Source: Nectonema munidae | Taxonomy: Eukaryota; Nematomorpha; Nectonematoida; Nectonematidae | Assembly: GCA_030549495.1 (NCBI GenBank) | Contig: JAUIRK010000168.1 | Coordinates: 620,001-684,000 of the forward strand | Length of the DNA stretch: 64,000 bases | Direction: 5' to 3' | Part shown: one piece after another, positions 25,229 to 37,854 of the stretch | Layout: every line of letters starts with the position of its first letter | Position numbering within the stretch: the first letter of the stretch is position 1 | The notes under the pieces: generated by a model | Database searches by the model: none | The model's input: the letters and a program-made list of their open reading frames with translations, nothing else | What the model was told of the DNA's origin: nothing | Translations under genes and position numbers: made by a program

Positions 25229-25756
25229 AATACAAAAATAAATACATTTTCACATTGAATTTGTCCTTTTTCACATTGAATTTGTCCTTTTTCACATAGA
25301 ATTCGTCCTTATTCACATTGAATTGGTCCTTTTTTACATTGAATTCGTCATTTTTCACTTTAAATTTGTCCTTTTTCACATAAAGCCGTCCCTAAAGATT
25401 TTTTATTTTTTAGTATTGAAATTTTTAACTAATTCAAATAAAACACAAAACTGTAAAATTGAAAATAAATTTAATAAATTTAGTAAGTTAATTTTTTTTA
25501 TACTTTTGACTCAGTAAAACAGGTGAAAGGTTAAATTCAAGAATGAAAGGTCAAATTAAGACAGTCAAAATTCTAACAGTTTAATTCTCACTAAATTTAT
25601 TAAACTTATTCAATTCGACTTTACAATTTTGTGTATTATTTAATTTAATTAAAAATTTCAATATTAAAAAATATAAAGATCATGAGAATGGGCTTCATGT
25701 GAAAAATGACAATATCAAAGTGAAAAAAGAAGAATTTAATGTGAAAATGGTATATT
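25228..25756. mobile_element. Foldback-like element with tandem repeats in its arms
   Basis: The left part (25,238-25,380) is about seven imperfect 21-bp units of the type TTTTTCACATTGAATTTGTCC. The right end (about 25,695-25,755) has the same kind of units in reverse complement. Between them, about 25,390-25,490 is matched in inverted orientation by about 25,585-25,680 (for example AGTATTGAAATTTTTAACTA against its complement), leaving a short central loop. Inverted arms made partly of tandem repeats are the hallmark of foldback elements. No transposase is present, and no target duplication was identified. Confidence 0.65.
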
Positions 25757-25999
25757 GAGTTTGAATATTTCATCAACAAAAAACGCGCAATTGGTGATTG
25801 TTGAATTTATCTATTACAAGGGAGTCTAATCGCTCATATGGTGCTTTTTATTCTTTTCATCAATCAAACACATCTTTGCAATTATCAAGGGATGAAATAA
25901 AAATAGGAAGTTGTTTCTCTTTCTTTCTTTTACTTTTACTCTTTCTCGCTTAACATAGCCTGCTTACCTTATTGTTATTTTTCTTCTTGCGTTATCCCA

Positions 26000-27555
26000 A
26001 TGAGTTCTCGTAAAAGAACTAATAACAAAAGCTCCAATTTGATAAAAAAATAATGAAATTCTAGACGAAAGTTTGGATAATGTAGAATATGAGAGCGATA
26101 TTGAAGAAAATTTGTGCTTAGATGAATTACTAATCCAAGCTTTGGAAACTGATGATTGCTAAAGTGAGATAGAAATTTGTTCTGATTCCGAAGATTCGTC
26201 CTTCAGTCAAGTCTCAAATGATGATGAAAGCCCGCATGTAGTTGAGACATGTAATGGGATAGCATGGAGTAGAACTGTGCAACCTAATGTTAGACTGTCA
26301 AGAAATATTTGTGCAAAAAACTCAAGGACTTTAACAGCAACTCAAGATGAACTTGAATTATTTAATCTAAAATACCTGAAGAAATTAGAAGACATATTTT
26401 GAGATGCTCCAATCGAAAAGTTGTCATGCTCAAACGTCTACATTCAGGTAAGTTTGAACATGCTGTGTTTAATCGTTTTAGTAATGAAGAAATGGACTCT
26501 ATTTTGGCTTTTTTAATACGCTCAGGTGCAGATCGTGATAACTTTAATGACATAGAAGACTTTTTTGTTAAAAATGATTCTTATCCTTTTTACAGAGCTT
26601 GCATTTCACATCGAATGAAAATTTTCCTTAGATATTTCCGTTTTGACAACCAATCAACCAGAGAAGCAAGAAAAAAAAAGACAAAATGGCTGCGATCAGA
26701 GAAGTTTGGGAACTTTTTGTGTTGTCTTTGAGAAAACTTTACATTCCTGTATAATTTCTCACAGTAGATCAGAAACTATTACCTTACAGAGGTAAACTAC
26801 CCGAAAAATCTTACTTACCAAGAAAACCAAAAAAGTATTGTTTAAAATTTTTTTGACTTTGTAGAAGTTAAGACCGGATTTGCTTTAAATGCCCCAATAT
26901 ATTGTGGTAGGCAAAACGAACAGAGAGAAAGAAATCTTGCCGAAAAAGTTGTTATGAATTTATACAAATCATAATTCAATACTGGTAGAAATATCACCAC
27001 TGATAAATTTTTGACCAGTCATAACCCAGCTTACCAGTTGACTGAGAAAAAATATGACGCTACTTGGCACACTTCGTTGTAACAGAAAGAAGTTCCTAAA
27101 GTTTTCAGAAATGTTAAAGGACGTTCTCCAAATTGTTCAGAATATCTGTTCGACAAAGAAAAATTTTTTTTGTTACTTTCGTTTGTGCCCAAGAAAAACC
27201 ATTCTGTAATCTTTTGAACAGCAGTTTTTATGCTCGAGATACAATTCCATCTTCTCTATCAGAGACTATCCATCTTTATAATAATACTAAAGGAGGTGTT
27301 GATCAATTAGATGAGAACATCGAAGAATTTTCTTGCAGAAGAAAAAGTGTTCGTTAGCCAATAGTTGTGTTTTATAATATTATAGACTTTGCTTTCAGTA
27401 AAGCTAGCTCTTGAAATGATGAAAAAAGAATTCATAACAGTCGTTTGTTGAAGGATACAAAATGCTGCATAGAACTATTTGATGTGGAAAAAAGGAAAGT
27501 GAAAAACAAGCAATTTCAACCAAACCAAAGAAAGGTAACTTTAGCAGGAAATGCA
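26000..27555 (+). pseudogene. piggyBac transposase relic no. 1
   Basis: It starts at ATG 26,000 (MSSRKRTNNKSS), then an acidic N-terminal region (about 26,065-26,260). The conserved core includes FNRFSNEEMDSILAFLIR (26,467 on). The first catalytic region is VDQKLLPYRGKLPEK (about 26,765). The second acidic region is NITTDKFLTSHNPAY (about 26,990). The third is the diagnostic GGVDQLDE (27,293-27,316). All three DDD positions are present, but at least five frame breaks or stops interrupt the gene. The C-terminal part continues to about 27,550 and then abuts a LINE fragment, so the usual cysteine-rich tail is not complete. Confidence 0.9.
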
Positions 27556-28010
27556 CATCCCTAACATCAAAAAGAGCAAATCACTAGGACCAGATCAAAT
27601 TACTAACATAAACATCAAACATCTTGTGCCAAAGGCTATGAAAGTCCTTACACGGATCTTCAATACTGCACTTAACAACAATACAATTCCATATATACAT
27701 GAAAAACATCTCTTATACTACCCATCCCTAAAACACATAAAAACAAAAATCTTAGCTCTTCCTACAGACCAATTTCTCTCCAATCATTTATAGCCAACAA
27801 AAAGAAACCCTTCCTCCGCCCCATCACAACAACATTAGATCTAAACAATGCCTTTGACACACAGGATCACGCTTCCTCAAATCAGCATAATCCATGATTA
27901 AATCCCATATCCCTATATACAAACATTACATGCAGACTTTGATATTTAAAAACTCTATATATCCCTCATGATTTCAACCAAAGCAGCTCGGTCGCCATTC
28001 GTATGGAGAT
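27550..28010 (+). pseudogene. LINE reverse-transcriptase fragment, plus strand
   Basis: The frame 27,551-27,793 reads NIKKSKSLGPDQITNINIK then HLVPKAMKVLTRIFNTAL and NNNTIPYIHEK, a standard start of Jockey/CR1-type RTs (usually K-A-P-G-P-D-G-I). The following sequence, in a different frame, gives RPISLQSF and later DLNNAFDTQDH, the region of the first RT aspartate. It abuts the piggyBac relic directly. No YADD box was seen before homology ends. Dead fragment. Confidence 0.8.
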
Positions 28011-28299
28011 AACAAGATATCTGTCAGTGGAGGCTAACAACAATAACAAAAATATTTCAAAACGACTCTTTATCTTGGAGAAAATGGATCATTTGTGGAC
28101 AGAGCGGCCCCTCATATCTCCCTCTGTATTTGGCATATTTTATTTGCTGATAAAACAATCTAACTGTTTTTACGTTTTTCTGGGTCTAAAAAATATTTAA
28201 AAAATCTTAAAATACAGAAATACTAATCAAAATACCAGTTATGGGGGAAAACTATCAATAAGTTTGGAAAGATTCGCTTAGAGGAAGGAGAGAGGTTAT

Positions 28300-29930
28300 A
28301 AAATTTAAGAAATCAGGAATTTATTTAAAAGTAATTAATACATAAATTATTGTTTATATATTTTAGAAAGTCATAGTGGAAAAGCTTTACCTCTTTTCTC
28401 TCAGTCTTCAAATATTTTCAGACATAGCAGATTAATTCCTTGCAACAACCACCTTATCGTATTGTGTATAGAAGTTGCGCCTAGCATTTATTTAAAATAG
28501 GTCCTAGGAGTTTCAAAAATATTTTTGTTCAATTTTTTTCATACTTTCTGGATTTTTTAACAATGTTTATAATAAATTGGTTTTCTCTTTATGTTTCAAT
28601 ATATTCTCACGTTTTTGTAAAATAGATATTTTCAATATATGTACTTTACAAACGACTACAAAAATATATATTTATAAAATTATTAACTTGATCCATAGGT
28701 TATTAAAATATTATAGTAGGATTGGGTAGAATAAACAAAGGTTTAAATATTTTATGATGCAAGATGCATCTTTGCAATGTGCAATTATGCAATTTTTTGA
28801 TCAATATAATGATATAGCAACATACACAAATTAGGGTTAGTTTAGTATAAATGCATAAAAATTAATATACCATTTTTAGTTCTATTATTTTGTGTTTATA
28901 ATGCTATAATTAACTTTTTCGAAATATATTTTGTCTTTCTAAATTTATGTTCGTCTTTTTGAAATTCTATATCGTTTTTACAATTCTATTTTGTCTTTTT
29001 GCAAATCTATTTTGTCTTATTTTTCTTTTGCAATTCTATTTTGCCTTATTTGTCTTTCTGCCATTCAATTTTATACTTTTATAATACTTTTTTTTCTTTT
29101 GCATTTGTCTTTATAAAATTCTAATTTATCTTTTTAAAATTCTATTTTGTCTTTTATAGTTGTATTTTGTTTTTTTCGCAATCCTACTTCGTCTTTTTTT
29201 CAATACTCTTTTGTTATTCAAAATAAACAGTTATATTAAAATTCTAATATAAAGCTATTGAATTTTTACCTAAAAGAGATGTAAGCTGCCATTTTTAGTT
29301 ATATTATCAAATATATATAACTTTTTCTAATTATAAACCATAATTGAGAAGAACTGTCAAAACATTTTATAAGTATTGACCCTTTTTGAATCCAAAATAT
29401 GTGTATATTATATTTTCAAACTATGCTGACTTGATTTGTATAATATTTATCTTCAACAATAAAATATGAAACTTGTCTGAATTATCACTCAAATAACAGT
29501 ATCTGTAAAAAAAATTACTATAACATGTATTGAGGTTTTAACAATGTCCAAATTCGCTAAGTTCATAACTAAATTTTTTCATAAATGAGCTTGTAATTTT
29601 TTCAAAATGTAAAATAGATATGACAGGATTTGTTAAAAAAAAATTGATTTATATTTAAAATAGTTATTTACATTTATGTTGGAAATTAATTTTCTTTCAA
29701 ATCAACTGAAATGTACGATGTGCTATGTTGAACATTACGGAAAATTACATACTTATCCAACAAACTCAGCATTTATATGGGAAAAAAAACTGAAAATAGT
29801 CATTTATTTTGATCAACTAAATAAATAGCTAAAAAAGTTAATTTCATCAAAATATAAGTGTATGGACATAGAAAGAAAAATAATTTAAAAATTCATTTAC
29901 AATAAATAATTTCTTCAAAAATTGACACTT
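28300..29930. other. Non-coding stretch with a 22-bp minisatellite
   Basis: About 28,930-29,215 consists of imperfect direct units near CTTTTTGCAATTCTATTTTGT. A 21-bp word GCAATTTTTTGATCAATATAA at about 28,790 recurs at about 30,969. No coding segment recognised. Confidence 0.6.
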
Positions 29931-30114
29931 AGACTTTAGAGAATTAAAACGAGCCTCGGATCTAGGATTTTAACAAAGAGGGCGGTAAAAAAGTTATGTG
30001 GTTTTTTATTTAAAAAATTTTTTAAATTTTAAATTTTTAACACATATGATTTAAAAGAATATATTAAACAGAGATTTTTTAAGCAAAATTTTTTTAACAT
30101 TGTTTAATTTAATA

Positions 30115-30575
30115 TCAATTGTCCAATAGAGGATAATATAGCAACATACGACGTCGGTGGCTTTTGGCAAATGAATTGACTATCTCACCATAATTGAATT
30201 TGATATCTTTGTGCACTTCTAACAAAACTAGCGCGTTCATTCTGTCCTCTAAGATAGTTGACATTGTATGCGTTTTAACAAATTTGAGAGCCGAGTGACC
30301 TCGTTCAACAGAAGCTGTGGATACTGGAATCAGAAGTAGATTGTTCAATATTGCGCCAATATCTGGGAATGTTTTCATTCGCAAACACCTTAGTGCAGCT
30401 GAAATAGAATTTGGTAAATTTTCCGATCGTTTCCACACGTTTTTTAAAGATCGAGTTCTTGTGAAAGGGTTTGTGGTTGAGGAACGTCCTCTTCATATCT
30501 TTTGATTAATGAACGCATCTCATTATCACAAATGAATTCATCTTCAGGCTTATTCAAATTTTCCACGAGATTTAA
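30115..30575 (-). pseudogene. hAT transposase C-terminal part, interrupted by piggyBac
   Basis: The minus-strand frame 30,438-30,115 reads STASVERGHSALKFVKTHT, MSTILEDRMNALVLLEVH and KDIKFNYGEIV. This is the hAT C-terminal dimerisation region, conventionally SxxxERxFSxLkxxKtxxRs..edrLnxLxlL. Upstream, an overlapping frame (to 30,575) reads LVENLNKPEDEFICDN. At 30,572-30,575 the coding sequence meets TTAA and the end of a piggyBac insertion. Joining across the insertion to 33,600 keeps the frame open (GLNLVEN). To its left, at about 29,950, the sequence CGGATCTAGGATTTT resembles a hAT outer end. Confidence 0.85.
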
Positions 30576-31298
30576 CCCTCTTGTTACCGCATATACAAAA
30601 AAAATTGTCCCTGAATTTTGCCAGTGTTGCAAAAATGCAAAACCGTTTTAAGCAATAATACATTCTAGAAGCACACTATTTTTGTAATTCAAAAATTAAA
30701 AATATGTATTTAGGAGTATGTTTCTTTATTATGAAGTATTAATATGATTTGCAAAGGGGCACCAACCATTGAAATAAATTGTTTTTTTATTTGAATTTTT
30801 GAAATCTCGACATTTTAACCCAAATTATGATTTTCTGAAAAACTTTTATTTGGTTTTTATGGAAACTAAAGTAAAATGTTGCTAATAGTTGAAAGATTTT
30901 ATATATGAAAAACTTTCATTGAATATTTTGATTTAACACATTAACTTTTCTTTTGTTTTATTGTGTTGCAATTTTTTGATCAATATAAGTGTATACATAC
31001 ATCCAGCATGCACTACATTCATTCAAACATGACACGCATAACTTTGTTTACAGTTCAATAAAGGCATGCATTCAGCATGCAATTTTTTTATCATTCATCT
31101 TACAATACATTTTTCTATGTGTCAAACAAGCAAAAATTTGGTGCATGCTAACAATAACTCAAATGTTATTTCCGTTTTTTTAACAAAAATTCATGAGTTA
31201 TAAATTATCGGCTACGTTGCTTTTCCGTTCCAAAAGTTTTTATATATAATACACATTTGTATTTGTTTCCTTTATCATTATTTCAAGTTTTTTTCATT

Positions 31299-32497
31299 AT
31301 GGAAGACCGAGTTGAGTTAAGCTTGAATGATGCTCTAAATCTAACACAAGACGAAAGTCAAGACACTTTCATGATATATATTACTCCTCCGTGCCTAAAT
31401 ACTAACAATTTTGATACTGAAGAATATTCGGCTGATGATAAACGATGATAAGGGCGTCGATATTGACAATTTTTCTAAAAACATGCTTGAAGCAGATGCG
31501 GAACTTGTTTTTTGGGATCAACGCCCACAACCTTTAATTATGGGTGAACAAAATCAGGGTGATTCGATTGATGGAGAGAAATTTATGTTTACTACAAAAG
31601 TTTGAATTAGCTGCTCAATCAGAACAAAGTGTTTCTTATACCTATTCATCAGCTTCTGAAGTATCCGAATTCTTTTTTTTCAATAATATAATATTAGATA
31701 AAATTATAGAATATTCCACCTTTATGCTCGTTTTAAAGGTGTAAATTTTATTATAGATGGAAATGAAATAAAAGTGTTTTTTGCATACTAATTCTAAGCG
31801 GTTATGTGAAATGTAGAAAAAGGTCTATGTATTGAGAGAGTAGTCAGGCTATTTCAGAGGCAATGTCTAGTAATAGATTTACAGAGATTATTAAATATAT
31901 TTATTTTAATGATAAAACTCAGACAAATCAGATTTTTTTGTCTACCAAAGATAAAATAACTAAAATAAGACCTATCGTTGACAGTTTGAGGGTTTTATTT
32001 GATAAGCATGCCCCCTCTTTTAAATATTTTGACATCGACGAAACAATGGTTCCTTACTTTGAGAGCTATAGTTGTGGCATAAAACAAACAGTTAGAAATA
32101 AGCCAATACGCTATGGATATAAAGTATTTTCTTTAAATCTTGATTTTGTCTATGTCAAAAACGTTGAAATTTATCAGGGTAAGAGTGGCCTTCAAAATTT
32201 ACACAATGAAAAACTTGCGTTCGGAGAAAATGTAGTTTTAAATTTATTAGACCAGCAATGTGTGCATAAGCATTTGTTTATAGATAATTACTCCACATCT
32301 ATAAATTGTTAGAAGAACTAAATAAAAGAGAAATTCTATGCCCTGGAGTGATAAGAATAGATAGGGCCAAAAAGTGTGGTTTAAATAAAAAGCTTATAAA
32401 TAGAGGAGAATTTTTTTTAAAAGTAAATAATAATTCAACTATAATAAATAACGATAGTGAGAAAAAACTTAAAATTATTTTTTTGAAAAAAAACTGA
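31299..32497 (+). pseudogene. piggyBac transposase relic no. 2, C-terminus missing
   Basis: It starts at ATG 31,299 with an acidic N-terminal region (MEDRVELSLNDALNLTQDES). The core frame 31,863-32,312 reads SSNRFTEIIKYIYFNDKTQ and contains the first catalytic aspartate in DIDETMVPYFESYS, followed by RNKPIRYGYKVFSL. The second is in HLFIDNYSTS (about 32,276). After a one-base shift it continues as LLEELNKREILCPGVIR. The sequence then runs into tandem repeats, and the GGVD third-aspartate region and cysteine-rich tail are absent. Together with the frame breaks, this copy cannot encode an active enzyme. Confidence 0.9.
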
Positions 32498-32539
32498 TTT
32501 TTATGAATTCGATTGACACTTTCACCTATTTTTAGAAAG

Positions 32540-33595
32540 GAGTACAAAAATAAAAAACATGGACGAAAATTGTATTAAAAAATTATTTTAAATTTGAAGG
32601 ATATTTTTAGTGAGAATTTTATCCTGAATCCAAATTTTAATAATGATTTTCAATCAAAAGCGAATTTTTTGATTTGAGTTTTTTGATAAAATATAATTTT
32701 TTCAGAATTTGCTTTTTTGCGAAATGTCAAACTTGTTTCATAATTCCACGTATTCTTGCACCATAATTGTGAAAACTTCGCCCAGAAATGAAGTGAGCAT
32801 CGTAATAAATAAATAAAAAATAAAAAATATATTTTATTTAATATATTAAAGTATGTTTATGAGATAATTTTCAGGCATACATCACTAATTCTATTTGTAA
32901 TTTGACACATTTTTTCACAGTAATGATAAAAACTTAGCCAAAAAATGGTGTTAGGATGGTCAATTTTGTTACAAAAATATTTTACTTAAAATGTGAATAA
33001 ATGTTTTTGAAGAAATTTTTCAGAAGAAACTAACAAATTTGATCGACATTTTCACATTCTAAATAAGAAAACTAAGTATAAAAACGAAATCAGCATCAAG
33101 ATCTAGTATAAAATACATATTTTATTGACAATAAAAATAATAGGAATGTAGGAAATAATAAATAGAGGTAAGAAATAATTTTTTTCCGTCGACCACATAT
33201 ATGATTGACATTTTTACACTCTAATTCTCCATGATTAATTTAGTAAAAATATATATATTATATTTAAAATTTGAAAATATTTTTGGACACTATTCTCAGG
33301 CGAAAGCGCAAATTTGATAGACACTTTAATAAATTTTCATATTGTAATAGTGGAAACTAAGTCTAGAAATGAAATCAACATGGTTTATTTGGTATAAAAA
33401 AAATATTTTCATTTAAAAATTTTAATAGATGTTTTCGTAAGCAATTTTATCATTAATCAAAATTTTGATTGACATTTGCTACAAAGTTTCTATGCTTATT
33501 GGGAAAAAAATATATATAAGTGTTATGCGTTCCAATATATATATGATTATGAAATTTCAAAAGTGTATCTAATGTAAACACTAAATTATATAGGG
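32540..33595 (-). repeat. Subterminal tandem repeats of the piggyBac element
   Basis: About six diverged units of roughly 150-180 bp. On the minus strand they carry recurring words close to GTCAATCAAATTT, TAAAATATATGTTTTATAC and ATGCTGATTTCATTTCTG. The same units run on the plus strand at about 34,820-35,970 and 57,080-58,220. The terminal piece (AACGCATAACACTTATATAT on the minus strand) is shared with 34,768 and 57,024. Confidence 0.8.
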
Positions 33596-33665
33596 TTAAC
33601 CCCAATTCAGTTTGTTCTTTTCTTTCCAATAAAGTCAATATTCATCCAATTAAAACATTACTGTC
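33596..33665 (-). pseudogene. hAT coding fragment upstream of the piggyBac insertion
   Basis: The minus-strand frame reads TLLERKEQTELGL up to the TTAA and continues in frame with NLVENLNKPED at 30,575 when the insert is ignored. A stop lies shortly upstream, so the hAT gene was already, or has since become, degenerate. Further N-terminal parts were not recognised. Confidence 0.6.
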
Positions 33666-33779
33666 ATGCGCAAATCAAGGATATTGAGCAAAATAGGAGG
33701 GACTAAAATGGCTACTTTTTCTCTATAATTTATTCAACTGGAATTTTTACTTCGGTATGTGTTATAATTTATTTAATTT

Positions 33780-34670
33780 ATTATTATTTTAAACAGGGAC
33801 GTATCCAGAAAATTTTAGCTAGGGGCGTAAAATAATAAAAATTAGTTTTATATCAAAATGACTCTACCTATTAATTTTTTATCTTAGATAACATTTTCGA
33901 TAAACATCGATAAGTTTTAAAAATTGACTTAAACTAACTAAAAATTTTACATGTCAATTCAATTGTAAATGTATTTATAGAGTATTTTATTAAAAAAAAA
34001 TATAAAAAATATCAAATAAAGAGTAATGAACAAAATGTGCTAAAAAATAATTAATCATCAGATAAAACCTTTGGTAAAAACATTCTTCTACAGTATTTTT
34101 TGGAAAATTCTAAAACTACCAGATCTTGATCAATGTTTATCTTTCTATGTATACTTAATAATGTTAAGACCGAACATCGAAGATTTTAATTTTGTTTTTA
34201 CAAGGCCTGGCCTACTATGCTTCTTTCACACTAGCGTGACTTGAAGCACATTTGTAATTGAGACTATTCTATCTATGTTTGGATATAACCCTTTTGAACA
34301 TTTTTTAAGCTTTTCTCAACTGTTGATGGTTTTCATTTACTAATTTTCAATTTTTTTTCAAAGATGTAGTTCAGCGTTTAAAGATTGAGGAGTAAAAGAC
34401 TTTAGAGTTTAAAGACTGAAGGATTTGATATGTAATTTCATAGTCTTTTGAATCACTTATACTCTCATTGATGCTTTTGTCTGAATTTCATTACCCTTTT
34501 AGTGCTTTATGCCATCACTAAAAAATTAATTGTACAAAATTGGCTGAATTATATCCCTTCAAATTTAGTAACTTTTCCTAAAATCGCTAGCTGCATCTTT
34601 TGATACCATTTTATGAAAGTTGAATGACACTCTCGTGTCAAATACTGTCAATCAAAATCAAAAATTAAAA
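33780..34670. other. Non-coding stretch with a possible hAT-like left end
   Basis: CAGGGACGTATCCAGAAAAT at 33,796 is typical of hAT-type outer ends, reading into the region to its right, but no matching right end or transposase was found. The rest is AT-rich without genes. Confidence 0.4.
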
Positions 34671-34673
34671 TTT

Positions 34674-37447
34674 TTAACAAAATTTTGACATTATTGGTAG
34701 TTAACCTTATAACTTAGGGTATATATTATATACTACCTTGAAAGTTAATAATTATATACACTTTTTAACGCATAACACTTTATATATTTAATTTTTTCAA
34801 TAATCATGGCTACTTTTTAAAAAAATGTCAATCAAAATTTTTATTGATCAGAAATATATCAAATAAAATTTAGAACTATTGAGCTATGCTGGTTTCATTT
34901 TTGGACTTATTTTTTACATTTAGAATTTGAAAATGCCTATAATTTGCCGTTTATATCTAAATATTGTCTCCAAAACATTTAATCAAATTTTACATGAAAT
35001 ATATATTTTTATACCGAATCGATCATGCTGTTTTCTTTTGTGAACACATTTTTAACTTAAAATATCAGTCATATATAGAAGTCTTAAAATATCGGTCAGT
35101 GTCAATCAAATTTGCGGTTTACTTCTAAAAGCAATCTCCAAAAATATTCTCTCAATTTTACATAAAATATATGTTTTATACCAAATCAATCATGCTGTTT
35201 TCATTTCTGATTTACATTTAGGATATGAAAACAATAATAAGTGTTAATCAAATTTGCGGTTTACTTCTAAAAATTGTCTCCAAAAACATTCCTTCACATT
35301 TTACATAAAATATATGTGTTATACTAAATCAACCATGCTAGTTTCATATATGGACTCAATTTTTGCAGTTTTAATTTGAAAATACATATAAGTATCAATC
35401 AAATTTAGGTTTAGTTCTAAAATTTGTTTCCAAAAATATTGATTCAAATTTTACATGAAATATATGGTTTTATAGCAAATAGATCATGATGATTTCATTT
35501 CTGAACACAGTTTTCGCATTTAGAGATTTTACTACTAGTGTCAATCAAATTTGCGGTTTATGTCTGAAAACTATATCCCAAAATATTCTCTCTAATTTTA
35601 CATGAAATATATGTTTTTATACCAATTGGACCATGATAATTTTTATTTCTGAAATAATTTTTTGCATTTAAAGATTTTAAATGTCTGAAAGTGTCAATCA
35701 AATGTTCGATTTACGTCTAATGTCTACAGAAATATTTTTGAAATTTAAATAAAATATCTGTTTTTATGCCAAATGGAAGATGCTGGTTACATTTTTGGAC
35801 TCAGGTTTGGCATTTATGGTTTTAAAATATCTGAAAGCTTCAATCAGATTTGCGGTTTACTTTTAGATACTGTCTTGAAAAATATCTCCTTCAAATAAAA
35901 TATCTGTTTTTATACCAAATCGACTATGCTTATTTTATTTCTGTACTGGATTTTAGATAATACGGTTAAAAATATCTCGAAGTGGCAATTGAATTAGTAA
36001 TGTATGCCTAAAAATCAGTTCTGTAAAAAAATTTTAAAAAATCCCTGCATATTAGGTATATAGTAAAAATATACTTTTTTTTTGTATATTTTAGCTTATA
36101 ATACTTTCTACAATCATCTTGAGTATAAAATATTTATTTAAAAAAAACAAAACGTATCATAAAATCTTTTGAAAATTTGTATGAGAGAAGGAAGCAATCT
36201 GAAAACCAATTGAAAAGAGAACGTGTGAACAAAAGAAATAATTAAAAAAAATATATGTATCTTGAATAAATGGAAGATCTACCATGTTCTAATCAACTAG
36301 GAAGTCGTGTAATGATCTATCGTGTGCTTCAAAAAGATGTTTACCGTGAAAAAGAAGTTCCTCTTTTACAAATGAAAAATCTTCAAATCTATAGCTTATC
36401 ATCTAGGATTACAATTATTATTAACTAAGATGGGTAGGAAATCTGAAAATTTAGAATAGGTCTGAGTTATCAAAAATAGCACAGATGCCAATATGGGAGA
36501 ATTTAGTCATTATCAAGATATTTTATATTGAATGTGTCCATCTTTTTCTTTTGCGTAAAAAAGAGAAACTTTTAGATGAAGAAGGTGGACAACTTTTTCT
36601 AATTGAACAATGAACATCATGAATAATTTCATCAGAAAAAAACAAAAATGGGATTCGTTGAGAAATATTCAGACAGAATATCTGTTCATATCACCTGATA
36701 ATAAATACAAGATACTGATAAAATAGACTAAGATCATCAAGAAGATTCTTTTATAAGAATGCTTTTAGAGAGGAAAAAATCTGTTCAAAACAAATCCTTA
36801 AAAAACTTTTTCCAAACACACATTGAAGAAAATAAATTTCTATTGAAAAAAAGAGCTACCATCATGATAGAATGAATAGCAAAATTACATACTGTAAAGT
36901 ATAGAATAAATGACGTAGATACCACCAGCCGATAACGAATTTGTAGCCAAAAAGATGGAGGTCCTATCGAAATACCTAATTTACTTACAAATAAAATATT
37001 TTGAGGAATTAAACACATAATGTTTGTTTATTAAATAAATTAAGAAAATAATTACCAGCAAAATACTGCAAGTAAAATTTTTTTTGAGTTTATATATTTG
37101 AGATTGATTTACAGGTTTAATCGATTTTTTAATACGTTTTTTCATAAAAAAAAAAAGAACATTACTATACTTGAAAATGGGTATATATTTGTAAAAGACT
37201 TTATATAATTACTTAGATAAAAAGTTTCTTTTTGAGATTAGCTGACATATATAAATCAATTTTTTGACAGGTTTGATTGATTTTGAATTAAATAATGGAC
37301 ATCACCACTGAATTCAGCATAGTTGAAATATATATGTAATATTAAAAATATTTATAAAAACTTATTAATATCTGAGGTAAATTGGGAGTGGCACTTTATG
37401 CCCCAACACTTGAGCGGACAAATTTAGCCCAGCACTAATAATGTTAA
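34674..37447. mobile_element. Large non-autonomous repeat, copy 1 (piggyBac-related)
   Basis: The left part begins near TTAACCTTATAACTTAGG (34,701) and contains six to seven tandem units of about 150-180 bp to about 35,970. A unique central part (about 36,000-37,050) holds a decayed frame starting MEDLPCSNQLGSRV (about 36,271). The right part has units containing TTGACAGGTTTGATTGATT, and the end is near AGCACTAATAATGTTAA (37,447). It is collinear with 56,957-60,698. The left part is also homologous, inverted, to the end of the piggyBac element at 33,599. Outer homology extends about 25 bp left of the 34,701 TTAA, so the exact left border is uncertain. Confidence 0.75.
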
Positions 37448-37604
37448 ATATAAGTTTAATTTGATTGATTAATTAATATGTCCAAAAATTCGACGGTTAG
37501 ATTTTTCCTATAGTAGTCTTCTGAAGCTTCTGCATCTATATTACTTCCATTTTCATGTTTGTCAACTATATTTATATATTATTTGCTTAAAGGTAAATGT
37601 ACTG

Positions 37605-37712
37605 TGGGGTGTTTTCATCGACAAGGCACAATTGCGCCGCTTGTATCGAAGTATGAAGAAAGTAGGCTTTAATGCAGGATTGAACCCAAGATCTTGAGTT
37701 ATCCAAACCCAT
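37605..37712 (-). mobile_element. tRNA-derived SINE fragment, second copy
   Basis: It matches the body of the copy at 17.9-18.0 kb (shared GCGCCGCTTGTATCGAA and TTGAGTTA blocks on the plus strand) in the same orientation. The tRNA-like head is truncated after the B-box region. Confidence 0.7.
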
Positions 37713-37854
37713 AATAATACAGTTTAAAATGGCTAAACTCCTACTTTGCGCATGATAATAATCCAAAAAAAAATTTATTCGAATTTAAAAATTGGGCTAA
37801 TCAAAATTCTTTAAACTAATATTAGTTTTAAAAATTAGTCCACCCCCCAAATTT

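Larger units (their letters stand above)
30572..33599 (+). mobile_element. piggyBac element (3.0 kb) inserted in a hAT gene
   Basis: It is bounded by TTAA at 30,572-30,575, followed by CCCTCTTG, and by TTAA at 33,596-33,599, preceded by ATATAGGG. The flanking hAT reading frame is continuous if one TTAA and the insert are removed, which fixes both borders. It carries a piggyBac transposase gene truncated at its 3' side, followed by about 1.05 kb of diverged tandem subterminal repeats (about 32,540-33,590). These repeats match, inverted, the left part of the large elements at 34.7 and 57.0 kb. Confidence 0.85.

Noticed and set aside
25191..25379. Lysine-rich repeat protein (KKDKFNVKKDKFNV)
   Set aside because: It is the translation of a 21-bp minisatellite in a foldback element. 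The open frame follows from the repeat period being a multiple of three.
30317..30505. Plus-strand open frame over the hAT C-terminus
   Set aside because: Antisense of the hAT dimerisation region; no independent support.
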